Made by a program: the position numbers and the translations under genes. The notes beneath the pieces were generated by a model. That model ran no database searches, was not told the origin of the DNA, and was given only the letters and a program-made list of their open reading frames with translations. This document shows, in pieces, positions 16,983 through 25,257 of a stretch of 50,243 nucleotides of DNA; within the stretch, counting starts at the first letter, position 1; every line of letters begins with the position of its first letter. This DNA comes from Sphingomonas yabuuchiae (lineage in GTDB: Bacteria; Pseudomonadota; Alphaproteobacteria; Sphingomonadales; Sphingomonadaceae), in the NCBI RefSeq assembly GCF_001477495.1, contig NZ_LDTF01000008.1:1-50243 (forward strand), in the 5' to 3' direction.

Positions 16983-17017
16983 AGGGGGCGGGAAGCGATT
17001 GCCTTCCCGCCCCCTTT
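16983..17017 (+). terminator. Terminator after phoX
   Basis: Perfect 12-bp stem (GGGGGCGGGAAG at 16984-16995, CTTCCCGCCCCC at 17003-17014), 7-nt loop and only three T residues. It lies 27 bp past the phoX stop. Confidence 0.75.
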
Positions 17018-17052
17018 GGCGTTTGAAGGCTGCTCGACAAGGGACGGGCGGC

Positions 17053-18144
17053 ATGACGACGACACGGCGAGACGTAATGGCGGGCGCGATCGCGGCCACG
17101 GGGCTGGGCATCGCGGGCGAGCCGCTGTTCGCGCGCGGGCCGGGACGCGACCGGCTGATCGCGGGCACCTATACGAATAAGGGCGGCAAGGGACTGTATC
17201 CCATCGTCGATGGACACGTCGGCACGCCGGTGACCGGGATCGTCAACGCCTCCTACGGCGTCGGGGGCGGGCCGAACGGCGCCTTCTATCTGCTGCGCGA
17301 ACAGGCCGAAGGCCGCGTGACCGGCTATGGTCCCGGCTGGACGGCACGGGGCGGGGCGTCGACCGGCGGCGCGGACCCGTGTCATGTCGCGATCGACCGC
17401 GCTTCCGCCTGTCTGGCGGTGGCCAATTATTCCAGCGGCTCGGTTGCCTTCCACCGGCTCGACCGGCGGACGGGCACGCCGGGTGAGCCGGAACTCTTCC
17501 AGCATCACGGGACCGGCCCCAATACCGGGCGTCAGGCCGGGCCGCACGCGCATTGGGTGGGATTCAGCCCCGACCGGCGCTGGCTGCATTCGGTCGATCT
17601 GGGGGCGGACGCGATCTTCGCCTATCGCTTCGATCCCGTCGCGCGCACGCTCTCCGATCAGCGGATCGCGTGGCAGGCCCCGGCGGGTGTCGGGCCGCGC
17701 CACATGGTCCGCCATCCGACGCTGCCGCGTGCGTATGTGGTCTGCGAATTGGAGACCCGCTTGTTCGTCCTCGACGTGCTGCCCGACGGTAGCTTTCGGA
17801 CCGCTGACGAGCGCGCGCTGGTGCCCGAAGGCGGCCCTGCCTCCTATGGCGCGCATATCGCGATCGATCGTGCGGGGCGGACGCTCTATGTCTCCAATCG
17901 CGGGGCGAACAGCATCACGTCCTTTTCCGTCGACGCCGGGGGCGGCGTCCGGGGGCTGGAGATTTCGCCCAGCGGCGGGGATTGGCCGCGCTTCTTCCTG
18001 TTGCGGGAGGATCGTGGAGAGATGCTCGTCGCCAATGAGCGTTCGGGCAGGGTGAACGTGTTCCGGATCGGTCGATATGGCTTGCTGACCGATACAGGAC
18101 GCAGCCTCGCGATTCCCGGCGTGGTATTTCTGGCGGAGGCTTGA
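17053..18144 (+). CDS. Lactonase-family beta-propeller protein, Tat-exported
   Basis: 363 residues from ATG 17053, where the sequence begins MTTTRRDVMAGAIAATGLGI, a Tat signal with the twin arginines at residues 5-6. The rest is the 7-bladed propeller of the 6-phosphogluconolactonase/lactonase family (PF10282 type): AGTYTNKGGKGLYPI, DPCHVAIDRASACLAVANYS, GRQAGPHAHWVGFSPDRRWL, VGPRHMVRHPTLPRAYVVCE, YGAHIAIDRAGRTLYVSNRG, GDWPRFFLLREDRGEMLVAN. The family includes cytosolic sugar-lactonases and many exported members of unknown substrate; the Tat signal argues against a role in the cytosolic pentose phosphate pathway. It follows phoX after its terminator, in the same direction. The exported location next to phoX suggests use of an extracytoplasmic substrate, but this is a guess. 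Confidence 0.82.
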   Translation: MTTTRRDVMAGAIAATGLGIAGEPLFARGPGRDRLIAGTYTNKGGKGLYPIVDGHVGTPVTGIVNASYGVGGGPNGAFYLLREQAEGRVTGYGPGWTARGGASTGGADPCHVAIDRASACLAVANYSSGSVAFHRLDRRTGTPGEPELFQHHGTGPNTGRQAGPHAHWVGFSPDRRWLHSVDLGADAIFAYRFDPVARTLSDQRIAWQAPAGVGPRHMVRHPTLPRAYVVCELETRLFVLDVLPDGSFRTADERALVPEGGPASYGAHIAIDRAGRTLYVSNRGANSITSFSVDAGGGVRGLEISPSGGDWPRFFLLREDRGEMLVANERSGRVNVFRIGRYGLLTDTGRSLAIPGVVFLAEA

Positions 18145-18244
18145 CGCTCTCGCCATGACGACGGCCGGGTGATGAAGCGAACGTAACGCCGCCCCAAGCT
18201 TTTGACGGTGGCGGGAAGGGCGCCCTCTGCTTAGACAGCCCGTC

Positions 18245-18943
18245 ATGCGCTTTTTCCAACCCCTGCTTGCCGGAGCCACGCTGTCCGGCCGCCTGCTCGC
18301 CTGTGTCGGGGCGGTCATCGGGATCGCGCTGACCATCATCGTGTGCGGCGGGCTGCCCGCGTTCGGTCCCGACCTGCCGATCATCGTGGCGCCGCTGGGG
18401 GCCTCGGCGGTGCTGGTCTTCGCGGTGCCCGCCAGTCCGCTGGCCCAGCCCTGGTCGGTGGTCGGCGGCAATGTCCTGTCGACGCTGGTCGGGGTGGCGA
18501 TGTTTCAGGCCATCCCCTCGCTGCCCTTGGCGGCCGGATGCGCGGTGGGCGGGGCGATCCTGGTCATGTCGGTGACGCGCTGCCTGCATCCGCCGGGCGG
18601 CGCGGCGGCGCTGACCGCCGTGATCGGCAGTCAGGGAATCCATGCGGCGGGCTTTTCCTTCGCCTTCGCGCCGGTCGCGATCAACTCGATCGCGCTGGTG
18701 GCGATCGGCATGTTCTTCCACCGGGCGACGGGGCGCAGCTATCCGCACGAACCCGCGCTCGCCCCGCCGGTGAGCGACGCCTCGCGCATTCGGGCGGAGG
18801 ATGTCGACGCCGCGCTGGAGGATATGCACGAGAGCTTCGATATCGCGCGCGAGGATCTGGACATGCTGCTCGCCCATGCCGAGCGCCATGCTCGGGCGAG
18901 GGCAAAGCCGGTGCGGGCAAAGCGCTTTTTGAGGGGCGGTTAA
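18245..18943 (+). CDS. HPP family integral membrane protein
   Basis: 232 residues. It has four or more hydrophobic segments (about residues 14-38, 43-63, 72-110, 125-155) and the family signature RCLHPPGGAAAL in the third. HPP proteins are small inner-membrane proteins; some plant and cyanobacterial members move nitrite, but most are uncharacterised. Longer members carry C-terminal CBS domains; here there is only a charged tail of about 60 residues (EDVDAALEDMHESFDIARED and a basic end). The gene follows the lactonase by 100 bp. The tail is followed by a repeat and then by the terminator of the convergent receptor gene. Substrate unknown. Confidence 0.85.
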   Translation: MRFFQPLLAGATLSGRLLACVGAVIGIALTIIVCGGLPAFGPDLPIIVAPLGASAVLVFAVPASPLAQPWSVVGGNVLSTLVGVAMFQAIPSLPLAAGCAVGGAILVMSVTRCLHPPGGAAALTAVIGSQGIHAAGFSFAFAPVAINSIALVAIGMFFHRATGRSYPHEPALAPPVSDASRIRAEDVDAALEDMHESFDIAREDLDMLLAHAERHARARAKPVRAKRFLRGG

Positions 18944-18955
18944 GGAGCCAGCCTC

Positions 18956-18983
18956 CGTTCACGCCGAGCGAAGTCGAAGCGCA
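18956..18983. repeat. Dispersed repeat, GTTCA-N4-GAGCGAAGTCGAAG type
   Basis: One of three related copies in the window (others 23524-23548 and, reversed, 23774-23796). All are intergenic. Confidence 0.6.
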
Positions 18984-19010
18984 CGTGCAAGCCTTCGCCA
19001 ACCACCCGAC

Positions 19011-19044
19011 AAAAAAGCCCGCCCCTCACGAAGAGGGACGGGCC
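19011..19044 (-). terminator. Intrinsic terminator of the TonB-dependent receptor gene
   Basis: GCCCGCCCCTC (19017-19027) pairs with GAGGGACGGGC (19033-19043) with one mismatch and a 5-nt loop. On the minus strand it is followed by six T residues (19016-19011). It may also stop read-through from the HPP gene on the plus strand. Confidence 0.85.
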
Positions 19045-19067
19045 TTTGCGTCATAGGATAAACCCGA

Positions 19068-21443
19068 TCAGCGATACTTGCCGGTGAACGACACGCCGAT
19101 GATGCGCGGTTCGTTGAAAACGGCCGCCATATAATTCTCGATCACGCCCTTCAAGTTCTTCTCGTTCGTGATGTTGCGGGCGAAGACCGACAGACTCCAG
19201 TCGTCGTTCGGTGCGGAATAGCCGATGCTCAGGCCGCCCTCGAAATTGCCGTTCGAGGTGAACTCCTTGGTCCGGTACAGGACGAAGTTGGTATAGCCCT
19301 GCAGGTTCCAGTCGGTCGCGATGAAGGCCTTGCCGCCACCCTCCAGCGGCATGTCGTACTTGGCCGCCAGATTGACGTTATATTCCGGCGCGTTTGGCAG
19401 CGGGTTGCCGTCGATCTGCGCGAAATAGGCGTTGGCGCCGAACACGGTGCGGGTGACATACGGGTCGAGCACGGTGCAGACCTGTACGCCGTTCAGACCG
19501 CAGGTCTGGGCGAACACGCGCTTGTCGCGGATTTCCGAGTGCAGCAGGCTGACACCTGCCGACAGCGCCAGGTTGCGCACCGGCAACCACTGCGCATCGG
19601 CTTCCATGCCGTAGGCCACCGCCTTGTCGGCGTTGAACAGCACGCCGTTGCCGTCCGAGTCATTGCCGTTCAGCTGGATGCCCTTCACGCGGTACGCAAA
19701 GGCCGCCGCGTTCAGGCGCAACGTGTTGTCGAACAGCTTCGACTTGAAGCCGGTCTCGAACGACAGGTTGGTCTCCGAGTTCGCGGTGGTGAAGTCCGAG
19801 TTGAACACCGCCGAGCGACCCTGGATGGTCGGGCCACGGAAGCCCTGTGCCGCACGGACATAGACGTTCAGGTTCGGATTGACCTCGTACATGGCCGACA
19901 GGTCCCAGCTGGGCTGGGTATCCGACAGGCGCACGTCGCGGCGACCGGTATAGCGCACGCCGCCATCGGGGCGGCCCGGTGCCTTGAGCAGCTGGGTACG
20001 CTTGGTATCCTCGCTGATCCGGCCACCGGCGGTCAGGGTCAGGCGGTCGGTCGCCTGATAGCTGACCTGCCCGAACACGCCCCAGGACGTGTTGACGTTG
20101 TGCAGGCGGACCCAGTTGTCCGGGTTGTTGGTGTTCGGATTGCCGGGCGCGGCCGGGTTATAGGCAGGCAGCAGGAAGAAGCGACGCTGGTAGAAGTCGG
20201 TGACGTCGCGGCTGTCGAAATAGATGCCGCCGACCTGCCACTTGAACGCGCCGGTGCCGGTCGAGGCGAGGCGGACTTCCTGCGTCCACTGGTCGAGACC
20301 CCGGACCTGACCCTGGCTCAGGCCATAGCCGTTGGGCTGGCCATTGAACGGGAAGTTTGCCGCCGCGCCGCCATCGGTGTCGCCCTTGCTGAAACCGGCC
20401 GTGGTTTCATAGGCGGTGATCGAGGTCAGCTCGGCCGGGCCCAGGTCCCAGGCGGCACGCAGCGAGGCGCCTTGCGTATCATAGGACTGCGGATTGCCCT
20501 GACCTTCGTCATAGGCGACGCGGTCGCGCGGTTCGGCCGACACGTCGCGCGAACCCTTCTTCAGCGCCCCGCGATGGAACAGCGTGGAGGTGCCGTCATA
20601 CCAGCGGGCATGGCCCGACAGGTTGAACGACAGCGTGTCGGTCGGCGTCAGGAGCAGCTGAAGGCGCACGTCGCGCTCGGTGAAGCCGCCCATGGCGTTG
20701 TTCTTCGGGGTCAGCGTGCCGTCCAGGCTGGTGCCCGCATAGGTGTTGTCGACCCAGTTGTCGCGGTGCTGCACCAGCGCCGACAGGCGGAAGGCCAGCA
20801 CGTCGCGGATCAGCGGGCCGCCGACACCGGCATCCATGCTGATCGTGTTGTAGCTGCCGATCGAGGCGGTGGCGCGGCTCTGGAAGCTTTGCGTCGGCTT
20901 GATCGTGTCGAACTTGATGATGCCCGCGGTCGTGTTGCGACCGAAGAGCGAACCCTGCGGTCCGCGCAGCACTTCGACCTGGTCGACGTCGAAGATCGGG
21001 TTCGACTTCAAGACGACATGCTCCAGGACCACATCGTCCTGGATGATCGACACGGGCTGCGACGCGCCCAGATAGAAGTCGATATTGCCGAGACCGCGAA
21101 TGTAGAAGCGCGGGAAGATACGGCCGGTCGTCGTCTCGGCATACAGGCCCGGCACACGGCCCGACAGCGCCAATATGTCCTCGCCGCCCTGCTGGAAGGT
21201 GCGCAGGTTCGAACCGCTGACCACGCCGACCGACACCGGCACGCGGTTCAGGCTTTCCGAACGGCGCTCGGCGGTGACGACGACGTCGCCCAGACCCTGC
21301 TGCTCGTCCGTCGCCGCACCAGTGGTGGCCGCACCCTGATCGGTGGCGGTCTGCGCGGCGTTGCTTTGGGCCATCACCGGCACGGTCGCCAGCGTTCCCC
21401 ACGCAGCGCCCAGCAGCGCCGCGGTCTTGATAACCGATTTCAT
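19068..21443 (-). CDS. TonB-dependent receptor (phosphate-block)
   Basis: Outer-membrane active transporter, 791 residues from ATG 21443 (GGGGA upstream; the sequence then starts with signal peptide MKSVIKTAALLGAAWGTLAT up to VMAQS). The plug domain covers about residues 45-170 (LGDVVVTAERRSESLNRVPV, PRFYIRGLGNIDFYLG, VDQVEVLRGPQGSLFGRNTT), then a 22-strand barrel ends in the terminal motif EPRIIGVSFTGKYR. Import of its ligand needs TonB-ExbBD, not encoded here. It lies between phoX and the DUF47-pit pair and is divergent from the latter, so phosphate-starvation use is plausible, for example of an organophosphate too large for porins. The sequence alone does not show the ligand. A single-gene unit ending at its own terminator. 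Confidence 0.93.
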   Translation of the reverse strand: MKSVIKTAALLGAAWGTLATVPVMAQSNAAQTATDQGAATTGAATDEQQGLGDVVVTAERRSESLNRVPVSVGVVSGSNLRTFQQGGEDILALSGRVPGLYAETTTGRIFPRFYIRGLGNIDFYLGASQPVSIIQDDVVLEHVVLKSNPIFDVDQVEVLRGPQGSLFGRNTTAGIIKFDTIKPTQSFQSRATASIGSYNTISMDAGVGGPLIRDVLAFRLSALVQHRDNWVDNTYAGTSLDGTLTPKNNAMGGFTERDVRLQLLLTPTDTLSFNLSGHARWYDGTSTLFHRGALKKGSRDVSAEPRDRVAYDEGQGNPQSYDTQGASLRAAWDLGPAELTSITAYETTAGFSKGDTDGGAAANFPFNGQPNGYGLSQGQVRGLDQWTQEVRLASTGTGAFKWQVGGIYFDSRDVTDFYQRRFFLLPAYNPAAPGNPNTNNPDNWVRLHNVNTSWGVFGQVSYQATDRLTLTAGGRISEDTKRTQLLKAPGRPDGGVRYTGRRDVRLSDTQPSWDLSAMYEVNPNLNVYVRAAQGFRGPTIQGRSAVFNSDFTTANSETNLSFETGFKSKLFDNTLRLNAAAFAYRVKGIQLNGNDSDGNGVLFNADKAVAYGMEADAQWLPVRNLALSAGVSLLHSEIRDKRVFAQTCGLNGVQVCTVLDPYVTRTVFGANAYFAQIDGNPLPNAPEYNVNLAAKYDMPLEGGGKAFIATDWNLQGYTNFVLYRTKEFTSNGNFEGGLSIGYSAPNDDWSLSVFARNITNEKNLKGVIENYMAAVFNEPRIIGVSFTGKYR

Positions 21444-21525
21444 ATAGTCCCCACGCTCCGGCGGACGGTTCATGCCGCCCGACTGATTAGATTCTCCCGG
21501 TAGGGCGGGCGGTTAACGGCGCATT

Positions 21526-21543
21526 ATGGCGCTCGCGTGACAG
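21526..21543 (-). promoter_or_regulatory. Weak PHO-box-like site toward the receptor gene
   Basis: On the minus strand CTGTCAC (21543-21537), 4 bp, then GCGCCAT (21532-21526). The first half-site is good (6/7 to CTGTCAT) and the second matches at 4 of 7. It lies about 83 bp before the receptor start. Confidence 0.3.
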
Positions 21544-21633
21544 AGGTGGTGCGGAAAAACCACAATGGCTCATGAATTTACGACCGGCGGCGGTCGCGGC
21601 CCGACCGCCGCGGCGCGGTCGCTCTGGACCCTG

Positions 21634-21651
21634 CTGTCACAGAGTTGTAAC
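21634..21651 (+). promoter_or_regulatory. PHO-box-like site upstream of DUF47-pit
   Basis: CTGTCAC-AGAG-TTGTAAC: two 7-bp repeats separated by 4 bp. This follows the PhoB consensus CTGTCAT-N4-CTGTCAT, and the form TTGT.AC in the second repeat is also seen in the classical E. coli phoA site. It lies 160 bp before the DUF47 start. Confidence 0.65.
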
Positions 21652-21810
21652 CGGGTTTTGCTTGACGGGGGGCCTGCGTCTGGTCAGGGGGGCGACATTC
21701 GTGCCATCCTGGCTTCATGACCTTTTCGCGGTCCGGCGTTTCGTCGTGGCCCGATCGGTCATGGCCGAAAGATGCGCACGGTTTCGGATCACTATCGGGG
21801 TTACCGACTG

Positions 21811-22455
21811 ATGTTCGCCTGGTTCCAACGCCTCCTGCCGAAGACGGGAAATTTCTTCGAGCTGTTCGAGGCGCAAGCCGCCACTATCCTTGCGGGGGCC
21901 GAAGCCACCGTTCGGCTGTTCGACAGTCAGGGCCACACCGCCGACGAGATCGCCGTCGTCGCCGCGCGCGAGCATGACGCCGACGAGATCACGCGCCAGG
22001 TACTGACCTCGGTCCGCTCGACCTTCCTGACGCCGTTCGACCGTGCCTCGATCACCTCGCTGATCGGCTCGCTGGACGATACGATCGACGAAATGAACGC
22101 GGCGGCCACCGCGATCGGCCTGTACCGGCTGACCACCTTCGCGCCCGAGATGCGCGAGATGGCGTCGGTCGCGGTCGAGGCGGCCCGGCTGACCGTCGAG
22201 GCGATGCCGCTGATGCGCGATGTCGCGCGCAACGGCGACCGCCTCCATGCGCTGACCGAGGAACTGGTCCGGCTGGAAGGTCGTGCCGACGAAATCCATG
22301 CGGCGGGCCTGAAGCGCACGCTGGAGGAATGCGGCGAGCGCGACACGCTGCGCTTCGTCATCGAGAAGGAAGTGTACAAGCATCTGGAGCGCATTCTCGA
22401 CGCGTTCGAGGATGTCGCCGACGAGATCGACGGCATCGTCATCGATCACGCCTGA
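21811..22455 (+). CDS. DUF47 family PhoU-like protein
   Basis: 214 residues, all-helical, starting MFAWFQRLLPKTGNFFELFE, the typical N-terminus of DUF47 proteins (PF01865). ATG 21811 is chosen over 21772 on that basis; the ribosome site is weak (GGGG about 12 nt upstream). The middle includes HDADEITRQVLTSVRSTFLT and PFDRASITSLIGSLDDTIDE, and the C-terminal part EKEVYKHLERILDAFEDVAD, giving the acidic metal-binding faces of PhoU-like bundles. DUF47 proteins are encoded next to PiT phosphate transporters and are thought to control them. Its stop at 22455 is 10 bp before the pit start, so the two are one transcript. Confidence 0.9.
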   Translation: MFAWFQRLLPKTGNFFELFEAQAATILAGAEATVRLFDSQGHTADEIAVVAAREHDADEITRQVLTSVRSTFLTPFDRASITSLIGSLDDTIDEMNAAATAIGLYRLTTFAPEMREMASVAVEAARLTVEAMPLMRDVARNGDRLHALTEELVRLEGRADEIHAAGLKRTLEECGERDTLRFVIEKEVYKHLERILDAFEDVADEIDGIVIDHA

Positions 22456-22465
22456 GGCGCGGATC

Positions 22466-23479
22466 ATGCACGAACTCGCCTTTCCGCTGCTGGCCGGCCT
22501 GATCCTGGTCGCGCTGGCGTTCGATTATCTCAACGGCCTGCATGACGCGGCCAATTCGATCGCGACCGTGGTGGCGACGCGGCTGTTGTCGCCGGTCGCG
22601 GCGGTGGTGTTCGCGGCGTTCTTCAACTTCGCGGCCTATTTCCTGACCGTCGCCTTCCCCAGCCTTCACAAGGTGGCGGAGACGGTCGGCAAGGGCCTGA
22701 TCGCCCAGGACGTGGTGACGCCTGCCGTCATCTTCGGCGCGCTGGGCGGGGCGATGGCGTGGAACGTCATCACCTGGCTGCGCGGCATTCCGTCGTCGAG
22801 CAGCCATGCGCTGGTCGGCGGGCTGATCGGTGCGGGCGTCGCGCATGCGGGCATGGGTGCGGTCCAGTGGGCGGGTCTCAACAAGACGCTGCTCGCCATC
22901 GTGCTGTCGCCGCTGCTCGGCATGATGCTGGCGATGCTGGTCATGCTGCTGAGCAGCTGGGGCTTACGCCGCTCGACGGCGGGCGGGGCGGAGCGCAGCT
23001 TCCGTGCGCTGCACCTCGTCTCGTCGGCGGCCTATTCGCTCAGCCACGGGCTGAACGATGCGCAGAAGACGATGGGGATCATCACCGTCTTGCTCTATTC
23101 GACCGGCCGTCTGACCGGTCCGTTCGAGGTGCCGCACTGGGTCGCCATCTCATGTTACGTCGCGATGGCGCTGGGCACGATGACCGGCGGCTGGAAGATC
23201 ATCGAGACGATGGGCAGCCGCATCACCAAGCTGTCGCAGCACCAGGGGTTCAGCGCCTCGACGGCGGGGTCGATCGTGATCTTCTGTGCCTCGGCGCTGG
23301 GCATTCCGGTGTCGACGACGCACACCATCACCGGCTCGATCATCGGCGCGGGCGTGGCGCGGCGCGCCTCTGCAGTGCGCTGGGGCGTGGCGGGGAATGT
23401 GGTGATCGCCTGGATCATCACCATCCCGGCCTCCGCCGTGATGGGGGCGGGGTTCTACCTGCTGACCCGGTTGTTCTGA
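22466..23479 (+). CDS. pit: PiT family inorganic phosphate transporter
   Basis: Low-affinity inner-membrane phosphate (metal-phosphate) symporter, 337 residues with about ten hydrophobic segments. The two inverted family signatures are present: DYLNGLHDAANSIATVVATR near the N-terminus (residues about 22-41) and SHGLNDAQKTMGIITVLLYS in the second half. The second half also has VSTTHTITGSIIGAGVARR. ATG 22466 is chosen because GAGG lies about 8 nt upstream and residues before it are not membrane-like. Second gene of the DUF47-pit operon. A PHO-box-like site upstream suggests induction under phosphate starvation, which is unusual for E. coli PitA but common where DUF47-pit pairs serve as the main system. 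Confidence 0.93.
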   Translation: MHELAFPLLAGLILVALAFDYLNGLHDAANSIATVVATRLLSPVAAVVFAAFFNFAAYFLTVAFPSLHKVAETVGKGLIAQDVVTPAVIFGALGGAMAWNVITWLRGIPSSSSHALVGGLIGAGVAHAGMGAVQWAGLNKTLLAIVLSPLLGMMLAMLVMLLSSWGLRRSTAGGAERSFRALHLVSSAAYSLSHGLNDAQKTMGIITVLLYSTGRLTGPFEVPHWVAISCYVAMALGTMTGGWKIIETMGSRITKLSQHQGFSASTAGSIVIFCASALGIPVSTTHTITGSIIGAGVARRASAVRWGVAGNVVIAWIITIPASAVMGAGFYLLTRLF

Positions 23480-23482
23480 TTT

Positions 23483-23512
23483 GGGGAGGGCGACGCGTCC
23501 TCCCCTTTTTTT
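23483..23512 (+). terminator. Intrinsic terminator of DUF47-pit
   Basis: Perfect 7-bp stem GGGGAGG/CCTCCCC (23483-23489, 23499-23505) followed by seven T residues, 3 bp after the pit stop. Confidence 0.9.
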
Positions 23513-23523
23513 GTTCCTGCCGC

Positions 23524-23548
23524 CGTTCAGCCTGAGCGGTGTCGAAGG
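23524..23548. repeat. Dispersed repeat, GTTCA...GAGC...GTCGAAG type
   Basis: CGTTCAGCCTGAGCGGTGTC followed by GAAGG. Related to 18956-18983. Confidence 0.6.
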
Positions 23549-23582
23549 GGGCGGTAAGGCCCGCTCCAAAACCAGAACGACC

Positions 23583-23692
23583 ACCCCGGCGGGGGCCGGG
23601 GTCCAGTCGCGGTGCGCCGTCGAGAGCGGGCCGTCATGGCCTCACACGCAACCGCGCCGTCATAGCGACTGGGCCCTGGCCTTCGCCCGGGG
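23583..23692. repeat. Inverted repeat, CCCCGGC-GGGGTCCAG type
   Basis: Arms 23583-23610 and 23665-23692, imperfectly complementary over 28 bp, each arm itself palindromic, with a 54-bp centre. The same architecture recurs at 34030-34118 with a different centre. Confidence 0.65.
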
Positions 23693-23773
23693 AACAAAAG
23701 AGTATCCAAGTGGAGGGTGGGGAGCGCCATCTCTGCGTCCTCCGCGCCTCTGCGCGAACGAAAATCCTGTGGT

Positions 23774-23796
23774 CTTCGACTTCGCTCGGCTGAGCA
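23774..23796. repeat. Dispersed repeat, reversed copy
   Basis: CTTCGACTTCGCTCGGCTGA followed by GCA, the reverse orientation of the 18956 and 23524 repeats. Confidence 0.6.
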
Positions 23797-23835
23797 GATG
23801 TAGGGGCGAGCCTCGATCAGCCCGCCCCCAAACTC

Positions 23836-25257
23836 TCACGATCCCGTAACCGGCCCCCCGGCGGCCTGGAACAGGGCGACTGTATCGGTCATCCGCGCCG
23901 CCTTGGCCTGGATCAGCTGCGACCGGGCCTGCGCGTCCGTCGCGGTGGCGTTGAGCAGCTGCAGCGTCCCCACATCGCCCAGCGCCAGCTGACGCCGCGC
24001 GAAGGTTAGTGCCTGGCCCGCCGCATTGCTCGCCCGCTGGGCTGCATCCAGCGCCTGCGCGTCGGTCGAAAGGCCGGTCAGCGAGTCCGCGACATTGCCG
24101 AACGCCTGAAGCACCGCCTGGCGATATTGCGCCTTGGCCCCGTCCAGCGCGGCTTCCGCCGCCTTTTGCTGGTGGCGCAGCGCGTTGGCGTGGAACAGCG
24201 GCTGGGTGATGCCGCCGAGCAGCGCCCAGAAGGGGTTGCCGCTCTTGAACATGTCGCCGAAATTCTGCGCCGAGCCGCCCGCATTGGCCGACAGCTGGAT
24301 GCTGGGCAGGCGTGCGGCGATCGCGGCGCCGACATCGGCCCCCGCGCCCTGCAACTGCGCTTCGGCGGCGAGCACGTCGGGACGGCGATGGACCAGCTCG
24401 GACGGGACAGTGGCGGGCAGCTCGGTCGGCAGGGTCAGCTGCGACAGTTCGGGCAGCGGCGGCAGCTCCGCGCCCGCCGGACGACCGATCAGCGTGGCGA
24501 TGACGGTCCGCTGGGCCGCTTCGGCGCGGACCAGCGGGGGCAGGGCGCCCTCGGCGGTGGCGAGTGCGGCCTGCTGGGTCGCGACATCCGATGCGCCCAC
24601 CGCGCCCAGCCGCTGACGCTGTTGCAGCGCGGCCAGGATGTCGCGATTGACCTTCACGGCGGTTTGCGCGGCGGCGACCTGTTCGGCCAGGCTCGCCCGC
24701 TCGATCAGTGCGGTGACGAGGTTCGCCGCCACCGTCATCCGCGCCGCGTCCAGCTGATGCCGCTGCACTTCGGCCCGCGCGACGGCGGAGCGGACCTGCG
24801 CCCGGTTCCCGCCGAACGCATCGACGTCGTAGGAGACGCTGACCTGTGCGGTGTGCAGCGTGTAGAGTAGCTGATTCTCATCGGCGACCGCCGAGGACAG
24901 CGAGTCCGACACGCGATTGCGCTGCGCCTGATAGCTCAGACTACCCTGCGGAAACAGCAGCGAGCCACGCGTCGCCCGCGCCTGTTCCCGTGCCTGCCGC
25001 AAAGCCGCTTCGGCAACCCCCACGTCATTGTTATGCGCCAGCGCCTCGGCGACCAGCGCGTCGAGCTGGGCGTTGCCGAAGGCGTGCCACCATTCGGGGG
25101 CGATGGTCGCCGACACCGTCTGCGCCGGCCCGGTGGCGGGGGCGATCACCGGTGCCGGGCTGAGCGGCGGCAGGCTGGCATGGGCGTCCAGGTCATGCGG
25201 GCCGGCCGCGCAGGCCGAGACGCAGGCGAGCAGCGGCAGGGTCAGGAAACGCTTCAT
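23836..25257 (-). CDS. RND efflux outer-membrane channel lipoprotein (NodT/CzcC type)
   Basis: Outer-membrane factor of a tripartite efflux pump, 473 residues. The signal peptide MKRFLTLPLLACVSAC ends in a lipobox (Cys16), so the protein is lipid-anchored. Two OEP-type halves follow, with the long periplasmic helices (RQAREQARATRGSLLFPQGS, then LVHRRPDVLAAEAQLQGAGA) and the usual QLSANAGGSAQNFGDMF strand segment. Its start overlaps the stop of the pump gene by 4 bp (25254-25257), so it is translationally coupled as third gene of the operon. Homology gives the channel role; the substrate is set by the pump. Confidence 0.93.
   Translation of the reverse strand: MKRFLTLPLLACVSACAAGPHDLDAHASLPPLSPAPVIAPATGPAQTVSATIAPEWWHAFGNAQLDALVAEALAHNNDVGVAEAALRQAREQARATRGSLLFPQGSLSYQAQRNRVSDSLSSAVADENQLLYTLHTAQVSVSYDVDAFGGNRAQVRSAVARAEVQRHQLDAARMTVAANLVTALIERASLAEQVAAAQTAVKVNRDILAALQQRQRLGAVGASDVATQQAALATAEGALPPLVRAEAAQRTVIATLIGRPAGAELPPLPELSQLTLPTELPATVPSELVHRRPDVLAAEAQLQGAGADVGAAIAARLPSIQLSANAGGSAQNFGDMFKSGNPFWALLGGITQPLFHANALRHQQKAAEAALDGAKAQYRQAVLQAFGNVADSLTGLSTDAQALDAAQRASNAAGQALTFARRQLALGDVGTLQLLNATATDAQARSQLIQAKAARMTDTVALFQAAGGPVTGS

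Larger units (their letters stand above)
21444..21810. other. Divergent intergenic region, receptor gene / DUF47-pit
   Basis: 367 bp without a convincing gene. It holds the promoters of both neighbours: a good PHO-box-like site at 21634-21651 on the plus strand and a weaker one at 21526-21543 on the minus strand. A GC-rich palindromic stretch (about 21580-21610) lies between. I see no protein-like frame. Confidence 0.6.
23513..23835. other. Gene-free 323 bp made largely of dispersed repeats
   Basis: No convincing gene. The stretch holds two copies of the GTTCA...GTCGAAG repeat (23524-23548 and reversed 23774-23796) flanking a long inverted repeat of the CCCCGGC...GGGGTCCAG type (23583-23692). 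It separates the convergent ends of pit and the efflux channel gene. Confidence 0.7.
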
